From positions 62,204,884-62,268,883 of the forward strand of contig OY970824.1 in the NCBI GenBank assembly GCA_963853835.1: DNA of 64,000 nucleotides, read 5' to 3'. The position numbers were made by a program, and so were the translations under genes. The stretch comes from Calendula officinalis (lineage: Eukaryota; Streptophyta; Magnoliopsida; Asterales; Asteraceae). The notes under the pieces were generated by a model. The model was not told where the DNA came from. It made no database searches and worked only from the letters and a program-made list of their open reading frames with translations. This document shows, one piece after another, positions 31,927 through 43,363 of the stretch (position 1 is its first letter; every line of letters starts with the position of its first letter).

Positions 31927-32887
31927 GCCCTTATTGATAATTTTAAAGATTATCATCAGAATCCTTAATTGTTTATGGTGTTTTTTAAAGCATATTAGCA
32001 ATTTGGACGGAAAGAATACAACAATAATAAGCGGTTTGTTTGTTTTGAATTTGGATACTTATTTACAGTAAGTGGTTTTGTGTTTATCTTGTTTCAAATT
32101 GTTAGCTTGATGTGAATTTATAATTATACTTTTTTACTGTTGTATTAGCTTATGTATTGTCACTACATATCCATTGTATTGATGTATGAATTAATATCAT
32201 AAATAAGTTCCACCGTCCTAACGTTGCATTTTCAAGTTTAAATACAGTAAAGATTTACTATAAAGTAAACACATATGTTAAAGTTAAAACAACTAGTTGG
32301 AAGTTGTAACAATTATTTGAGACTCATATATATTTCACTAGACATAGTTATGTGTTCTTTCATTTCTTGTTTTTTAATAAATAATTAAATATACTGATAT
32401 TTTACTATACTGATATTTTACTTGTTTAAGCATAGGCTGTGCGATTCACCGTGCTATTAACCTTGATGACGCCAAAGCCAAGCCACTACATCAGGTGTGG
32501 GTTACACCAAAGCCTACGTAAAATGGTTGTCGATGGTAGCTAAATTTTTGGGCTATTATGTAAGTAATAGTTACTTTAATGGTACCAAAAGAAGTATTTT
32601 GAATTAGTTATTAGTGGATTAGTACTTGGAGGCGTGGATGTGAAATGTCGAATGTTGATGTGACGATTATGATAAGTATTTGGATAAAGGGGATGATTTT
32701 TACATTACATCTTTTAATGTTCACACTACAATATATGTTTTACATACTTGTATATCTGCAGTAACATTTGTACGTTATAGTATAGACATAAAAAATGTGG
32801 TACCAAAATTAATTACCGTTAAGGAAAGCCATGACACCAAATGCTCCAATACAATCATATACTTTATTTAATCAATAAAATATTAAA
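31927..32887. other. Spacer, no gene seen
   Basis: AT-rich. A small frame at 32680-32871 has no recognisable domain. Confidence 0.5.
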
Positions 32888-33032
32888 GGGTTTTGATTTA
32901 GGGCTGTCTTTAAGTGCATTAAAATTGGTACAAATGAGTAATTCTGAAAATTCAGGAGTCGGTTATAGATGGATGTACAACTTTTTTATACATGTCTTAT
33001 GACAACCCTTAGGGCTGTCATTATCAAAACTC
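32888..33032. mobile_element. Mutator-like MITE family M, copy 3
   Basis: 145 bp, ends GGGTTTTGAT and ATCAAAACTC, with exact 9-bp duplication AATATTAAA (32879-32887, 33033-33041). Both termini carry TAGGGCTGTC. Confidence 0.85.
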
Positions 33033-33282
33033 AATATTAAATAACGGATATTCTATAAAAAAAGAAAACATAGGATAATAGAAGTCGATAACTTGATAGA
33101 GTACAAGATAAAATATAAAAATAATAAACAAAATAAAATAGAAAGCCCCATCCTCATAAAGGCTCTCGTCTCAATCCTGTGGTTTTAATTCTTTGTGCCG
33201 TACTATTGAGTTGGTTCTTCGCGTATCTCTCCCGTTTCCACTACACAATCCATTTGCTTCGTCATATATTCAATCAATCACT

Positions 33283-33650
33283 GTAAGTTTATTGATCTCG
33301 TTCTCCAACTCTTTGAATTTTCACACACTAATCGTTCGCATTTTGATTTGCTGAATTATAAGAACATTTACGTGTGTATGTATCTGTCACTAAATACGTG
33401 TAATTGTCTGTAAAAGCCGTGTTTTTACACGTTAAATTTACACCGTAAGACGGTGTTACTTTTTCGGAATGCAACGCAATTTCGTAGATTTGATCTATAA
33501 CGAGAGGGTTTATTGCATCTAAATTTCGGAAAAGTTAGGGTTTTGTTAGCAAATGTATGTTCATGTGTTGATTAAACAGAGAGTACTTGATGAGCTTTTG
33601 TATTTTGTGTAATAATTTTTTGAAAATTGTGGCGGTTGATGTGTTTCTAG
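33283..33650 (+). other. Probable 5' UTR intron of the CNOT4-like gene
   Basis: A donor-like CTGTAAGT at 33281-33288 and an acceptor TTTCTAG at 33644-33650 lie just before the start codon at 33658. A leader exon upstream (about 33170-33282) is C/T-rich like other plant leaders. Inferred from consensus alone. Confidence 0.5.
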
Positions 33651-33657
33651 AGGAATC

Positions 33658-36600
33658 ATGAGCAACGAAGAAGAAAAGAGGTGTCCTTTGTGTGCAGAAG
33701 AGATGGATTGGACTGATCAACAATTAAAGCCCTGCAAATGTGGTTATGAGGTTTGAATTTTTTTTTAGTTTAAAATCATCGGTTTTTTCCTCTTCATTAT
33801 TATCTTATTTAATCATTAAAAATTTGTCTATGATTTCAGGTGTGTATTTGGTGTTGGCATCACATAATGGGCATGGCAGAAAAGGATGCAACAGAGGGAC
33901 GATGTCCTGCATGTCGTACACCTTATGATAAAGATAGAATTGTAGGGTTCGAATCAAATTTTCAGAGGTTGAAACACTTTTGCAATATTTTTTATTTTTT
34001 AATTGCTACATTTTATTTTTACCCCAAGATTTAAAAATTACGTCTTGTGTTTAGGGTGGCTGCCAATAGTTGTAGTAGAAAACAAAAGCAAGCAAAAGCA
34101 AAGCAAAAATTAAATGAAGTAAGGAAGGATCTTAGCAATGTTCGAGTAATTCAACGAAAAATGGCCTATATAATAGGGCTGCCTCTTAGTCTAGCTGATG
34201 AAGATGTACTTTTTTTTTTTAATTTTGTTTTCATGTTCAAAATTCTGTTTAATTTATGTTTTTTTCTGAAAAAATTGTTTATTTGTGTTGTGCAGTTATT
34301 GCAGCGAAAAGATTATTTTGGCCAATACGGGAAAGTTACTAAGGTTTCTCTTTCTCGGACTTCTGGTGGGACTGTTCAACAGTTTGCCAATGATACCTGT
34401 AGTGTGTATGTTTTTTTTCTGTTTTTAAATTTATTATATGTTAATATTATTATTATATATTTTTTTCATATGTTGCTTAGTGTATAACTATGATTTTTCT
34501 TGTGTGTACTCCCAGATATATTACATATTCAAAAGAGGAAGAAGCAGTAAGGTGTATTCAATCTGTGCATGGGTATGTGCTGGATGGTTTGTTTTTAAGG
34601 CAAGTGCATAACCTTCTCATTTGTATTTTCTAAGCAATTTTTTTATATTTTATATAAATTTATTATATATTTGATTACCAAACTTTTGCAGGGCATCATT
34701 TGGAACAGCAAAGTACTGTCACGCATGGTTAAGGAATACGGTATACATTACATGCTCAATGTTCAATGCATCAAATTCATTTTTTTTATTTAAAATTAGA
34801 TCCTTGTGAAAGCTATTTTTTTTGTTGGTCAGCCCTGCAACAATATTGGTTGTTTATATTTGCATAATATTGGTGCTGAAGAAGATAGTTTTGGCAAAGA
34901 TGAAACAGCTGCAGTTCATACTCGGTATTACAGTCAAACGTTTGATTTTTCCACAGTTTAATACTCAAAAGATCCGATTAATTTCATTTACACAATTTTT
35001 TATATCAGGAATAGAGTTCAGGAAATTGTTGGTGCTGCCCAATATTTGCATAAACGATCAGGAAGTATGTTACCACCACCAGTAGATGAACTCTTGAGTA
35101 ACCACAGTGTTTCACCTGAAGAATCTGTTTTTAACAGTAGCCTAAAAGTAAGCTATTTTCTGTTAATCCATTCAAACTTGCAAAAAAACAGTTATATTTT
35201 AATTAAACTTTGTCATTATTTCAGGATGTAGCGTATGCTTCTGGTGATCACAAAGATGCGGTAGTTAGATCATCCAAACACATGACAAGTTTTGTAGATA
35301 TTGTTGGGAGATCATGTAATTCAGCTTCAGATATAGATACATCTTCCGTACCTATAGATATAAGTAATCATGATAAGGGAGAAACTTCTGATTTAGTGTC
35401 ATTATCTCCTGGTAAATTAAAACTAGCTGATCTAACACTTAAGGACACTGAGGTAGTTAATAATAATAATTATTATAATAGTGATGATCCTTGGTGGGAG
35501 TGTAGTAGTGAGAATGATGTAAATAGTTATGCAGATGAAGGATTTAAACAAAATTATGTATTAAATGGGCAAAATGAGAAGGGATTTCAAAGTTTGACCA
35601 AGTCAGATAGGGCATATAGAGGATCTAAATCGTTTTCTAATGAAGAAATAGTAGAGCATTTGAGACGGCTTCATAATGATGATGACAGAAATTCTGCTGC
35701 TGTAGAAAGCAGTATTATATCGAATATATTGTCTATGGAATTTGATGATTCGGGATTGCCTCAAACTGTTGCTGGATTGTTTGAAAAGAAAGATTCATGG
35801 AAATTTCAAAATAGTGATCAATCGAGATTTTCGTTTGCAAATGAAGATTCAGGGGAGAACCAGGGCAGTATTTATAAGCCACAATATCAGGGTATGTATG
35901 TCTATTAATTGTATGATTGCAATTTTATTTGGTGTATATATTATATTATATTATATTATTTATAGTTATTATTTCTAAATTACTATTAATTTTATGAATG
36001 AAAGCATCTATGGCTCAGAATGTGGCACCACCAGGATTCTCCAAACCCCCTCCTGGCTTTCCTTCGTGCATGAGAACTGAGCAGGTTGTTTCTGCCAGTA
36101 CTGGTAAGTGATCTTGTTGCCTGTTTTTCCTATACACGTATATGTATTTATTAATTTTTTATATTATGTTCAATCTGTGTCACGAAAATTTTAACTTTAA
36201 TTTTTTTTTCATATATATAATTATTTCAGGAAGTTATGTGAAGAATTCTTTGTCAAACAATCATTACCGTGTGCCACCAGTAGGGAGTCTAAGCAACAGT
36301 AGTGATGATCCTGCCATAACGGGACCGTATTTTGACAATAATACAAATCTTTGGCTCTTGATGCAACAACAACAATCTGTCACACACAATCATCTTAAAC
36401 CTAATTTTTCTCAAACATCTTCCATGCAGCAACACCACATGTCCCAGTTTCCTTGTTTATGGGATGCTTATTATGGTGAACACCGACAACAAAGTTACAA
36501 CCAACAACATTACTTGCAGCCCAAGTTTGCAAATGGTCATAATACTTCAAACGGGTATCAGCACTTAGAGGAAACTCAACAGTTTAATAGTATAAGTGAA

Positions 36601-36735
36601 GTGTGGTTGCAGGAACAAATTCAGAGGAATGAGAGGAGATTAGGGTTGGATAAATTGTTGCCTGGGTATGTTGATGATTATATGTTCCAGATGCCCAGTT
36701 CTGGCGATGTATACACTCGGGTATTTGGAATGTAA
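33658..36735 (+). CDS. CNOT4-like RING/RRM E3 ubiquitin ligase
   Basis: Eleven coding exons (33658-33750, 33840-33967, 34055-34205, 34296-34405, 34516-34599, 34692-34740, 34833-34924, 35009-35147, 35225-35891, 36005-36103, 36230-36735) join in phase to 705 aa. A C4C4 RING (Cys 9, 12, 26, 28, 33, 36, 53, 56) is followed by a basic helix, an RRM (about 110-195) and a C3H finger (Cys 198, 207, 212, His 216). This is the order of CNOT4/Not4, the ubiquitin ligase linked to the CCR4-NOT deadenylation complex and ribosome quality control. The rest is Ser/Asn/Gln-rich and probably disordered. Intron 5 uses a GC donor. The 3' end faces the AP2 gene. Confidence 0.92.
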
Positions 36736-36972
36736 ATTATTCACCTTTTTAATGAAATGAAATGAACACTCCATTCTTAAACTCCATCTGTTTGTGTATT
36801 CAGTATGTTTATACTTTTAGAGGTACAACTTTTATCCCCCTTTCAGTTCAGGTAAATCTTACATTGCGAGTTATATATATTCTAAAGGTGGATTGGAAAC
36901 TCAAAAAATATGCATCATATGTTGTTTACATCATCATAATGGAAATAAGCAGAAAATGAGATGAAGGTTGGT
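36736..36972. other. Short convergent intergenic segment
   Basis: Only 237 bases separate the stop of the + strand CNOT4-like gene from the stop of the - strand AP2 gene. Both 3' UTRs and terminators must lie here or overlap the neighbouring gene. Confidence 0.7.
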
Positions 36973-39126
36973 TTAGTATCGCAAAAAAGTAGCCTTGATT
37001 GAAGGCAAGTCTTGTTGTGCATGTTTTTTGTTTGATAAAAAAAGGTGGTCTGAGAAGTTTACAACAGATGAGAATCCTGATGATGCTGCGGGAACGGGTG
37101 CAACCTGAAATTTCAAAATAATGCAAATATTTACTTTCTCTTACATGATGAGTGACACATGAAATTAAACTTGCACTACCTTTGCTCTTTTCCTAGAAGG
37201 CAATTCCACATTCTGAGCATGATTCTGCTTTGGGCCGTTAGAGGCAGAAACCCATAGGTTGAGATCAAGATTGTGACCACTTTCTGCACCTACCAAAATT
37301 AATGACATGGACACATTAACAAATAGGAAAAAGAAATTACATACACAAGTTGTAAGCTATTAATACTACCTTCATCCCTTTTTTCTGAATTAATATCTAC
37401 CCCATAACTGCTTGGCTCAAAGTTGGTGACAGCTTCTCTTCCGTTACATTTAATAGCAGCTTTATCATAAGCCCTGAATTCACAACAAAAAATAAATAAA
37501 ATAAAAAAGTATGCTTGAGATATCTAATGCATTCAGTTTAAGGACCTTGCTGCTTCTACTTCATTGTTGAATAGTCCAAGGTAAACATACCTGCAACCAA
37601 TCATTTTTAATCTTATTCATAAAAACGGCTCCCTAAAATGCACTAACACTACACTCGGGTACATAATATCAGAAGGTTGCATATAAATTGATTAAAAAAG
37701 TTTGTTCCTACAATGGTTTCTTACTTTTTCCCAAGTAGCTGGCCCATTCGAGCCTCCCATCTTCCACATTTGTGCAGGGTTACTCCTCGGTATTTTGAAG
37801 TTCCTCGTGAGAATCCGTTACTCTGTCGACGCAGTATAAGAATGAATTCTTCTTTTGACAAATTCGTCATCTGTTACATCAGTTTAAATGAGTTATATTT
37901 TATAATGATCATGAAAGTACCTATGAGTATTTAACTATTTATATCAAAATTGTCTCTACCAGAGTCATGTCTTCCTCATAGTCACTTAAATTGAAATTGA
38001 TATCCGCATCAGGTCCTCGGAACTTGATCGCAGCTCGATCGTAGGCTCTAAAATTCGATTTCCAAATGAAGTCAAAAACTACGAGAATAAAAATACGTAG
38101 CTGAAATAGTTTCTTACTGGAAAATGGAAACACTCACCTAGCTGCAGTATCAGGAGTATCAAATCCGCCTGCAGTAATCAGACAAACATACATTAATACT
38201 ACAAAACCGAAACTATTTTGTGCCTTACAACAGTATTGGGATAATAAGCGTCATCGTTACCTAGGTATAGTTGTTTTCCACAATCCCTGAACATATAAAA
38301 TGCAAAAATGTTAGATTCTAATACAATCAAACAAAACAAGAAGAAGCATTTTGAGCATTGCCATGAGTTGTAGCAAAATCCTACAACCTATTAACTCGTA
38401 TTCCATTAAGCAATATGTGCATTAAAATATTGTACTGCACAACTAGTGATGCACATAGATCAATTTATTAGATAAGCAATTACCAGATCCATCATTAAAC
38501 AGTAACAGTTTTTGGTATAATAAAAAAATTCCCAAATTAGAAACTGAATAATAATACTCCGTAATAATTATGTAGATAGATCATTAATTGGCAAAAACTG
38601 GTATAAATTTCGAACACGTTAGAAGAAGGAACAGAAGAACAAGCGCAAACCATATATGCGATTCCCATCGCCCGGTCCGGCGATAAAATGTCACTCCACG
38701 GTACTGTGAGCTTTTAGACGGCGGTCCCCGCCGGCTCTTCCTTGCCTTCTGAGGTGGCAACGGCGCAGATTCCGGAACCTTGAGATTTAACCAGTCCGCC
38801 CCAACGTATGATACCGGCAACGGAGATGATGTTATTAATCGAGAATCTAGCTCCTCCAAATAACCGGAAACAGGAAAAAACTGCCTCGTAATCGAACCGA
38901 CGGATGATCGATGTGAATTTTCCTTTGATTTTTCTGTTTGACTTACGATATCAGTAGCACTGTATGATACAGCGTCTACGCCATCAACCTCGAGATCATC
39001 CGCGGCGATAGGTTCATCATCGCCGGCGTTGAATACCTCAGAGGAAACTGAAGTACCGGAATTAATCTCGAATTGACGATCTTCGTAAACATTTTTTTTA
39101 ACAGTGTCAACATTAAGATCTAACAT
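36973..39126 (-). CDS. euAP2/TOE-type transcription factor with two AP2 domains
   Basis: Nine coding exons, from the start: 39126-38651, 38286-38261, 38168-38138, 38047-37960, 37870-37725, 37590-37546, 37473-37370, 37289-37180 and 37104-36973, joining in phase to 385 aa. The start is the ATG giving MLDLNV; a longer frame from 39144 needs GTG. AP2 domain 1 is about 140-204 (YRGVTFYRRTGRWESHIW), domain 2 about 233-297 (YRGVTLHKCGRWEARMG). An EAR-type repressor motif LDLNL lies at about 313-317. The C-terminal AASSGF region is encoded by a miR172 site. TOE/RAP2.7/AP2 proteins repress flowering and set phase change and floral identity. The tiny 26- and 31-nt exons are typical of the family. At 385 aa it is shorter than RAP2.7. 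Confidence 0.92.
37071..37091 (-). promoter_or_regulatory. miR172 target site in the last AP2 exon
   Basis: On the coding strand the 21 bases read like the canonical miR172 site with a single C for T at position 2 (CCGCAGCATCATCAGG then ATTCT). It encodes part of PAASSGF. miR172 is known to repress euAP2 genes by translation block and cleavage. Confidence 0.9.
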
Positions 39127-39862
39127 CTTAAATCCGAGACGCACAATATATAAACTCGAGCTCTACGATTATCTAATCGGAACAAACACCGAGGATCATT
39201 TCACTCAACTAATAACCAGCTTATAGTTTCCGATCAAATCAAATAACACACAGTGGATGGTGTAATTGTGTGAGAGATAAAAAAATGGAGGGAAATCGAT
39301 TAACGAAGTAACAAACTGCTCTGCTGATTTCTTACACACGCAAACACACTTCGTGTGTGTGTGTGTGTGTGTAACTGAATAGGCGCAGAGAGAGGGAGGG
39401 AAATGTTAGTTTTAGAGGAGTAATATATAGAAACGACGCCGCTGTCAGGTTGCAGGATTTTGACGATGAAGAAGAGGAGGGGATTTTCTTTTATAATATG
39501 AATTGCAATCATCGACAAATGCTTGGAATGATAATGTGAACATATATAAAATATAGTTTAAAGGCTAAAAGTGGCTGATCGATGTGTCTACAAATATTAT
39601 ATTAAAAAAATATATTGGTACATTTCTTGTAGTATTTAACTTTACGAAGATCTTGAATCATTGACGCATGATTCTTGCGATTTTCCCAGTTTATTAATTT
39701 ATTGATTTGGATTTTCTAATTAAAAGATATACTATTTAGATTACGGCTGGAAATGTTTTCTGATTTACTAATAAGCCATATTAATCAGGTTTCTTTAAAT
39801 TAAAACTGATTCTGGAACAAACTTAAAATATAAGTTTTCAGATGCTTCTGAATTAGAAAATA
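39127..39862. other. AP2 leader and promoter region
   Basis: Upstream of the - strand AP2 gene, so leader and promoter. It includes a microsatellite (GT) of about 10 units at 39353-39372. No convincing TATA box could be fixed. Confidence 0.5.
39353..39372. repeat. (GT)10 microsatellite
   Basis: Uninterrupted GT dinucleotides, flanked by ACACACG/CACAC-type sequence so that the region can fold back. It lies in the probable AP2 leader. Confidence 0.8.
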
Positions 39863-40105
39863 CTCCCTCCGTCCCACAAAAAAGTTCCCATTTCCTTTGG
39901 GCACAAGTATTTAGGAGATAGTTGATAGTGGGGTCTTTGGTACTATTTTTGATTAAAATATAAGGTTAATTGGAGAGAGAAGGTGTTTTTAAGAGATAGT
40001 TGGTGGTGGGATCCATAATAATAATATTATTTAATAGAAATGAGAACTTTTTTGTGGGACAAAATTTATGATAGAAATGGGAACTTTTTTGTGGGACGGA
40101 GAGAG
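39863..40105. mobile_element. Stowaway MITE 4
   Basis: 243 bp with ends CTCCCTCCGTCCCACAAAAA and TTTTTTGTGGGACGGAGAGAG, TA on both sides (39861-39862, 40106-40107). Same subfamily as 15386-15650. Confidence 0.92.
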
Positions 40106-40107
40106 TA

Positions 40108-40695
40108 TACCTTTATATATATCCTTGGTTTGTGATGATTATTTGTACGACATAAGTTGTATTACATCTAGCAAACAGGGAGGTGAGATTATTTTTTTAA
40201 GACTATGGGTATAGGTCTCACCATCATACCAAATTTTTTGTCACATCATCTGTTTGTCACCTTAACAACAACACCACATCACACCACACAATTTTATCCA
40301 GGAAATAATATTCACACCAATCATACCATTTTAATTTCCATGTCACTATTTATATAAAATACCCAAAATGTTTTTATTTTATAACATGAAAAGCCCAAAA
40401 CAATTTAAATTAACCTACTTCATCTCTCGTTCTCGCCGGTCTTCTTCAACCTCCAACTACGCCACTGCCACAGGTGAGTTTTTTTTTTATATTTTGAGTC
40501 AACTCTTCCAAAATTCTGGTTTAATACCCCATAATCACCAAAAAAAACTCGTCTCCACGCCCGTGAAGCCCCGTGCCCACGCCACCCCACGAAATCCCCC
40601 CACGCCGTGGCTGGTACGCCACCTCAGCCCCACGGTAACGAGATTCGGCCCATTCCGTCAAGGGAAGTGATTTTGTGACCACATAAATTACTTTA
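40108..40695. other. Spacer with a C-rich stretch, no supported gene
   Basis: A + frame at 40368-40670 is Pro/Arg-rich because of a C-rich stretch (40550-40640), without domain or splice context. GGGTATAGG near 40207 and CACTACCC near 41140 could be the ends of an old element into which the TRIM inserted. Confidence 0.4.
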
Positions 40696-41037
40696 TGTCA
40701 GTTTGTGGGGTTCCATCTTAAAACCAATTGGTTGTAAGAGGAGTAGCCCAGGACCCTTATAAGCACATTACTGGTTCATCTCTTGTCCAATGTGGGACAT
40801 CTCAACACGCCCTCTCACGTGTGGCGTCATTTTTTTTTTCGCGCCTAACACGTGGATATTTTACGGGTTACGTGGGGTCCGTGTGGCCGTTTGACCAACT
40901 ACGGGTGAACCTTGCTCTGATACCATGTCAGTTTGTGGGGTTCCATCTTAAAACCAATTGGTTGTAAGAGGAGTAGCCCAGGACCCTTATAAGCACATTA
41001 CTGGTTCATCTCTTGTCCAATGTGGGACATCTCAACA
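40696..41037 (-). mobile_element. TRIM (terminal-repeat retrotransposon in miniature)
   Basis: 342 bp in all. Two 112-bp direct repeats (40696-40807 and 40926-41037) look identical. They begin TGTCAG, end TCAACA, and flank a 118-bp interior. The initiator-tRNA primer site complement GCTCTGATACCA (40914-40925) abuts the right repeat, so it reads on the - strand. The target duplication CTTTA is exact (40691-40695, 41038-41042). There is no coding sequence, so it depends on enzymes from another LTR element. Confidence 0.95.
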
Positions 41038-41042
41038 CTTTA

Positions 41043-42594
41043 TATACCACAATCACTGATTTACAGTGTTTTTACAATATGTTTTAAATGTTGTACAGTG
41101 TGGTGGGTAAGGTAATTTGTGTGTTGTTAAAATCACTACCCTTTTTTTAAAGGTATTAGCGGCTAAACTTTTCTCGTGATGTACGTGATCTAACCATTGT
41201 CGCGTTTATTTTCGAATATTCCTCTGACTGTATGTTAAATGTTTAATCAACAAGAGATCGAGCTTGTAATCTCTAAGAAATCATTTAGGATCACTTACTA
41301 CTATGTAACGTGAGAATTTTATTCTATGTAGTTTAGAATTCTAATAATGAAACATATTCCAATTGAAACAATAATGATTTAATATATTCCCAGTTTGCTT
41401 TGTTTTTCCAATCCAACATTTTGGTATTGGCAAAGAGTTTACACACGTGTGGTGAATCGTGTAAGCTATCAAATTTTAGCGTCTACTAGAAACCTTTTGG
41501 TTTAAATCGTTTTCACGTGTACTATTGAAAGATTGTGACAACTTATAATAACATAAACCCTTAAAATGATTATTTTTTTTGCTGCAAGTGGTAAATAAAA
41601 ACATGTCTCCTTTTGGACTAAGTACTTAATTAAATGAATAGGAAAAAAATTTCAGAGGTATTACTAGTTGTATATATTTTTTTAAGTGTATCACTTATAA
41701 TAAAAAAATTCTAAGCATTTTCAGAGATTTTTTGAAATGTTGCATGGTGTATTATGATTTACATGTTAGGTCCTCCCTTGATTACATATACACAAAATGA
41801 GCCCTTTCACAAATTTTCTTTTGGGCTTTTGATGACATGTATTATTAAGTATATATTTAGTCTCTGTCTTGGATATTTTTCTATGCAAGTTAATCGTTCA
41901 GAAAAAAACTTTTCGCGATATTAATAACTCGGTACAAACTAGTCACTAACTTCACATGATATAAACTTCTGACTAATAATGTCACAAAGAGATAATGAGA
42001 GGATGTAGATTTTTCAAATCCGGGTTTATTCAAACCCATGCCTCAAAAATAGATATAATCGACCACTTTCATTGTTATTCATTCCTAAACCCTCACATCA
42101 ATCACATGCTAGAACTCGATTACATATAAATCATCCGCTCTTGTAAATTAAATACCAATAAATCTTAATAAAAGGAAAAGAGAAAGAAAATAATTTATTA
42201 GTAAAGTTATAAACGGATATGTTGAAGCTACTAGAATATGCCTCTTAGTCCCTTACCACAAATGGACGGATACAAGGTTTGTCATATAAAAGATTTTATG
42301 ATTCATGGGCCCCAGTAAACAGTGGGGTGAAGCGATAAGCCTCAAATGATAATGATATTCGTTAAACATTACACTAGTAGCAATGATAATTAAATCTAAC
42401 TACTACTAAAACACATAATTCAGTAATAGTGACCAAATTTAATACCAAATAAATAAATAAAGGGAAGCACACCTATTAAGTCGCTTGGGCAACCAAACCA
42501 AGTAAAAGGTTGGAAGGGAACTTGTATATGCTGGGTGATCATAAGGGGAAGAGACGTGTCAGCAAAAGAGAACGCATGGCAATAGTATTATTTA
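41043..42594. other. Spacer, no gene seen
   Basis: AT-rich, without supported frames or clear repeats. Confidence 0.5.
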
Positions 42595-42596
42595 TA

Positions 42597-42909
42597 CTTC
42601 CTCCGTTTCAAAATAAGTTATACAAATTAGAGTTCACGATTTTTGAGGCAAAATATGATAATGAAGGTTAATTAGATTAAATTTGATAGTTAGTGGAGGA
42701 TGGGTCCCACATATATTGATTAAAGTGAATTCAATGATGTTTAAAAGTAAAAGTAAGGGTACATTTGTTTTTTCACTTTATTAAAGGAGATAGTTAGTGG
42801 GTGTGGTCCCCACTACCTTTTACCAAATATGATAAGTTTTCAAAGTGTAACACTTATTTTGAAACACCCCAAAATGGAAAGTTTATCACTTATTTTGAAA
42901 CGGAGGAAG
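42597..42909. mobile_element. Stowaway-like MITE 5
   Basis: 313 bp, ends CTTCCTCCGTTTCAAAATAAG and CTTATTTTGAAACGGAGGAAG, TA on both sides (42595-42596, 42910-42911). The inner order is reversed relative to the copies at 24539 and 28505, so it is inserted the other way round. Confidence 0.9.
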
Positions 42910-43010
42910 TAATTAGTTTAATTATCTGATGAGGGTATATGGCAAGATGAAAGAAACAAATAAGTAAAACTTTATAATAATAATAATAACATTATCATAA
43001 TTAGATTATG

Positions 43011-43363
43011 TTTGGCAAGGAATTTTTTAAAAAAAAAAATTATGGCTTTTAGTTATTTGTTTTGAATATTAAGTTTCTATTAAAATAAAACTTTAACTTT
43101 TATTAAAAAAAAAAAAAAAACTCCAAAACAAAAAACTACTTGAAGTAGCTTTTAAAAAAGATAATGATTTTTCTTAAAGAAAGTTACCGAAATACCCTTA
43201 AATAATTAAATTTATGTCATATTAAGTCCTCTCATATATTATACTTTTATATGTATTTTACATTTTCCAACTCCAATTTCTAGTTACTTTATCAAATATC
43301 TTTATAATAAGTTTCAGTTTCCAGCTAATAGTTTCGACTTAAAGCTAGTTTTGCCAAACAAAT
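43011..43363. mobile_element. Possible MITE with TTTGGCAA ends
   Basis: The left end GTTTGGCAAGGAA and the right end TTTTGCCAAACAAA are imperfect complements. The interior has poly(A) and poly(T) runs. No target duplication could be proven. Confidence 0.45.

Noticed and set aside
39127..39144. Longer AP2 N-terminus from 39144
   Set aside because: It would need a GTG start; the ATG at 39126 gives the family's usual MLDLN beginning.
40368..40670. Pro/Arg-rich protein of 100 codons
   Set aside because: Composition follows a short C-rich stretch and there is no family, splice or promoter support.
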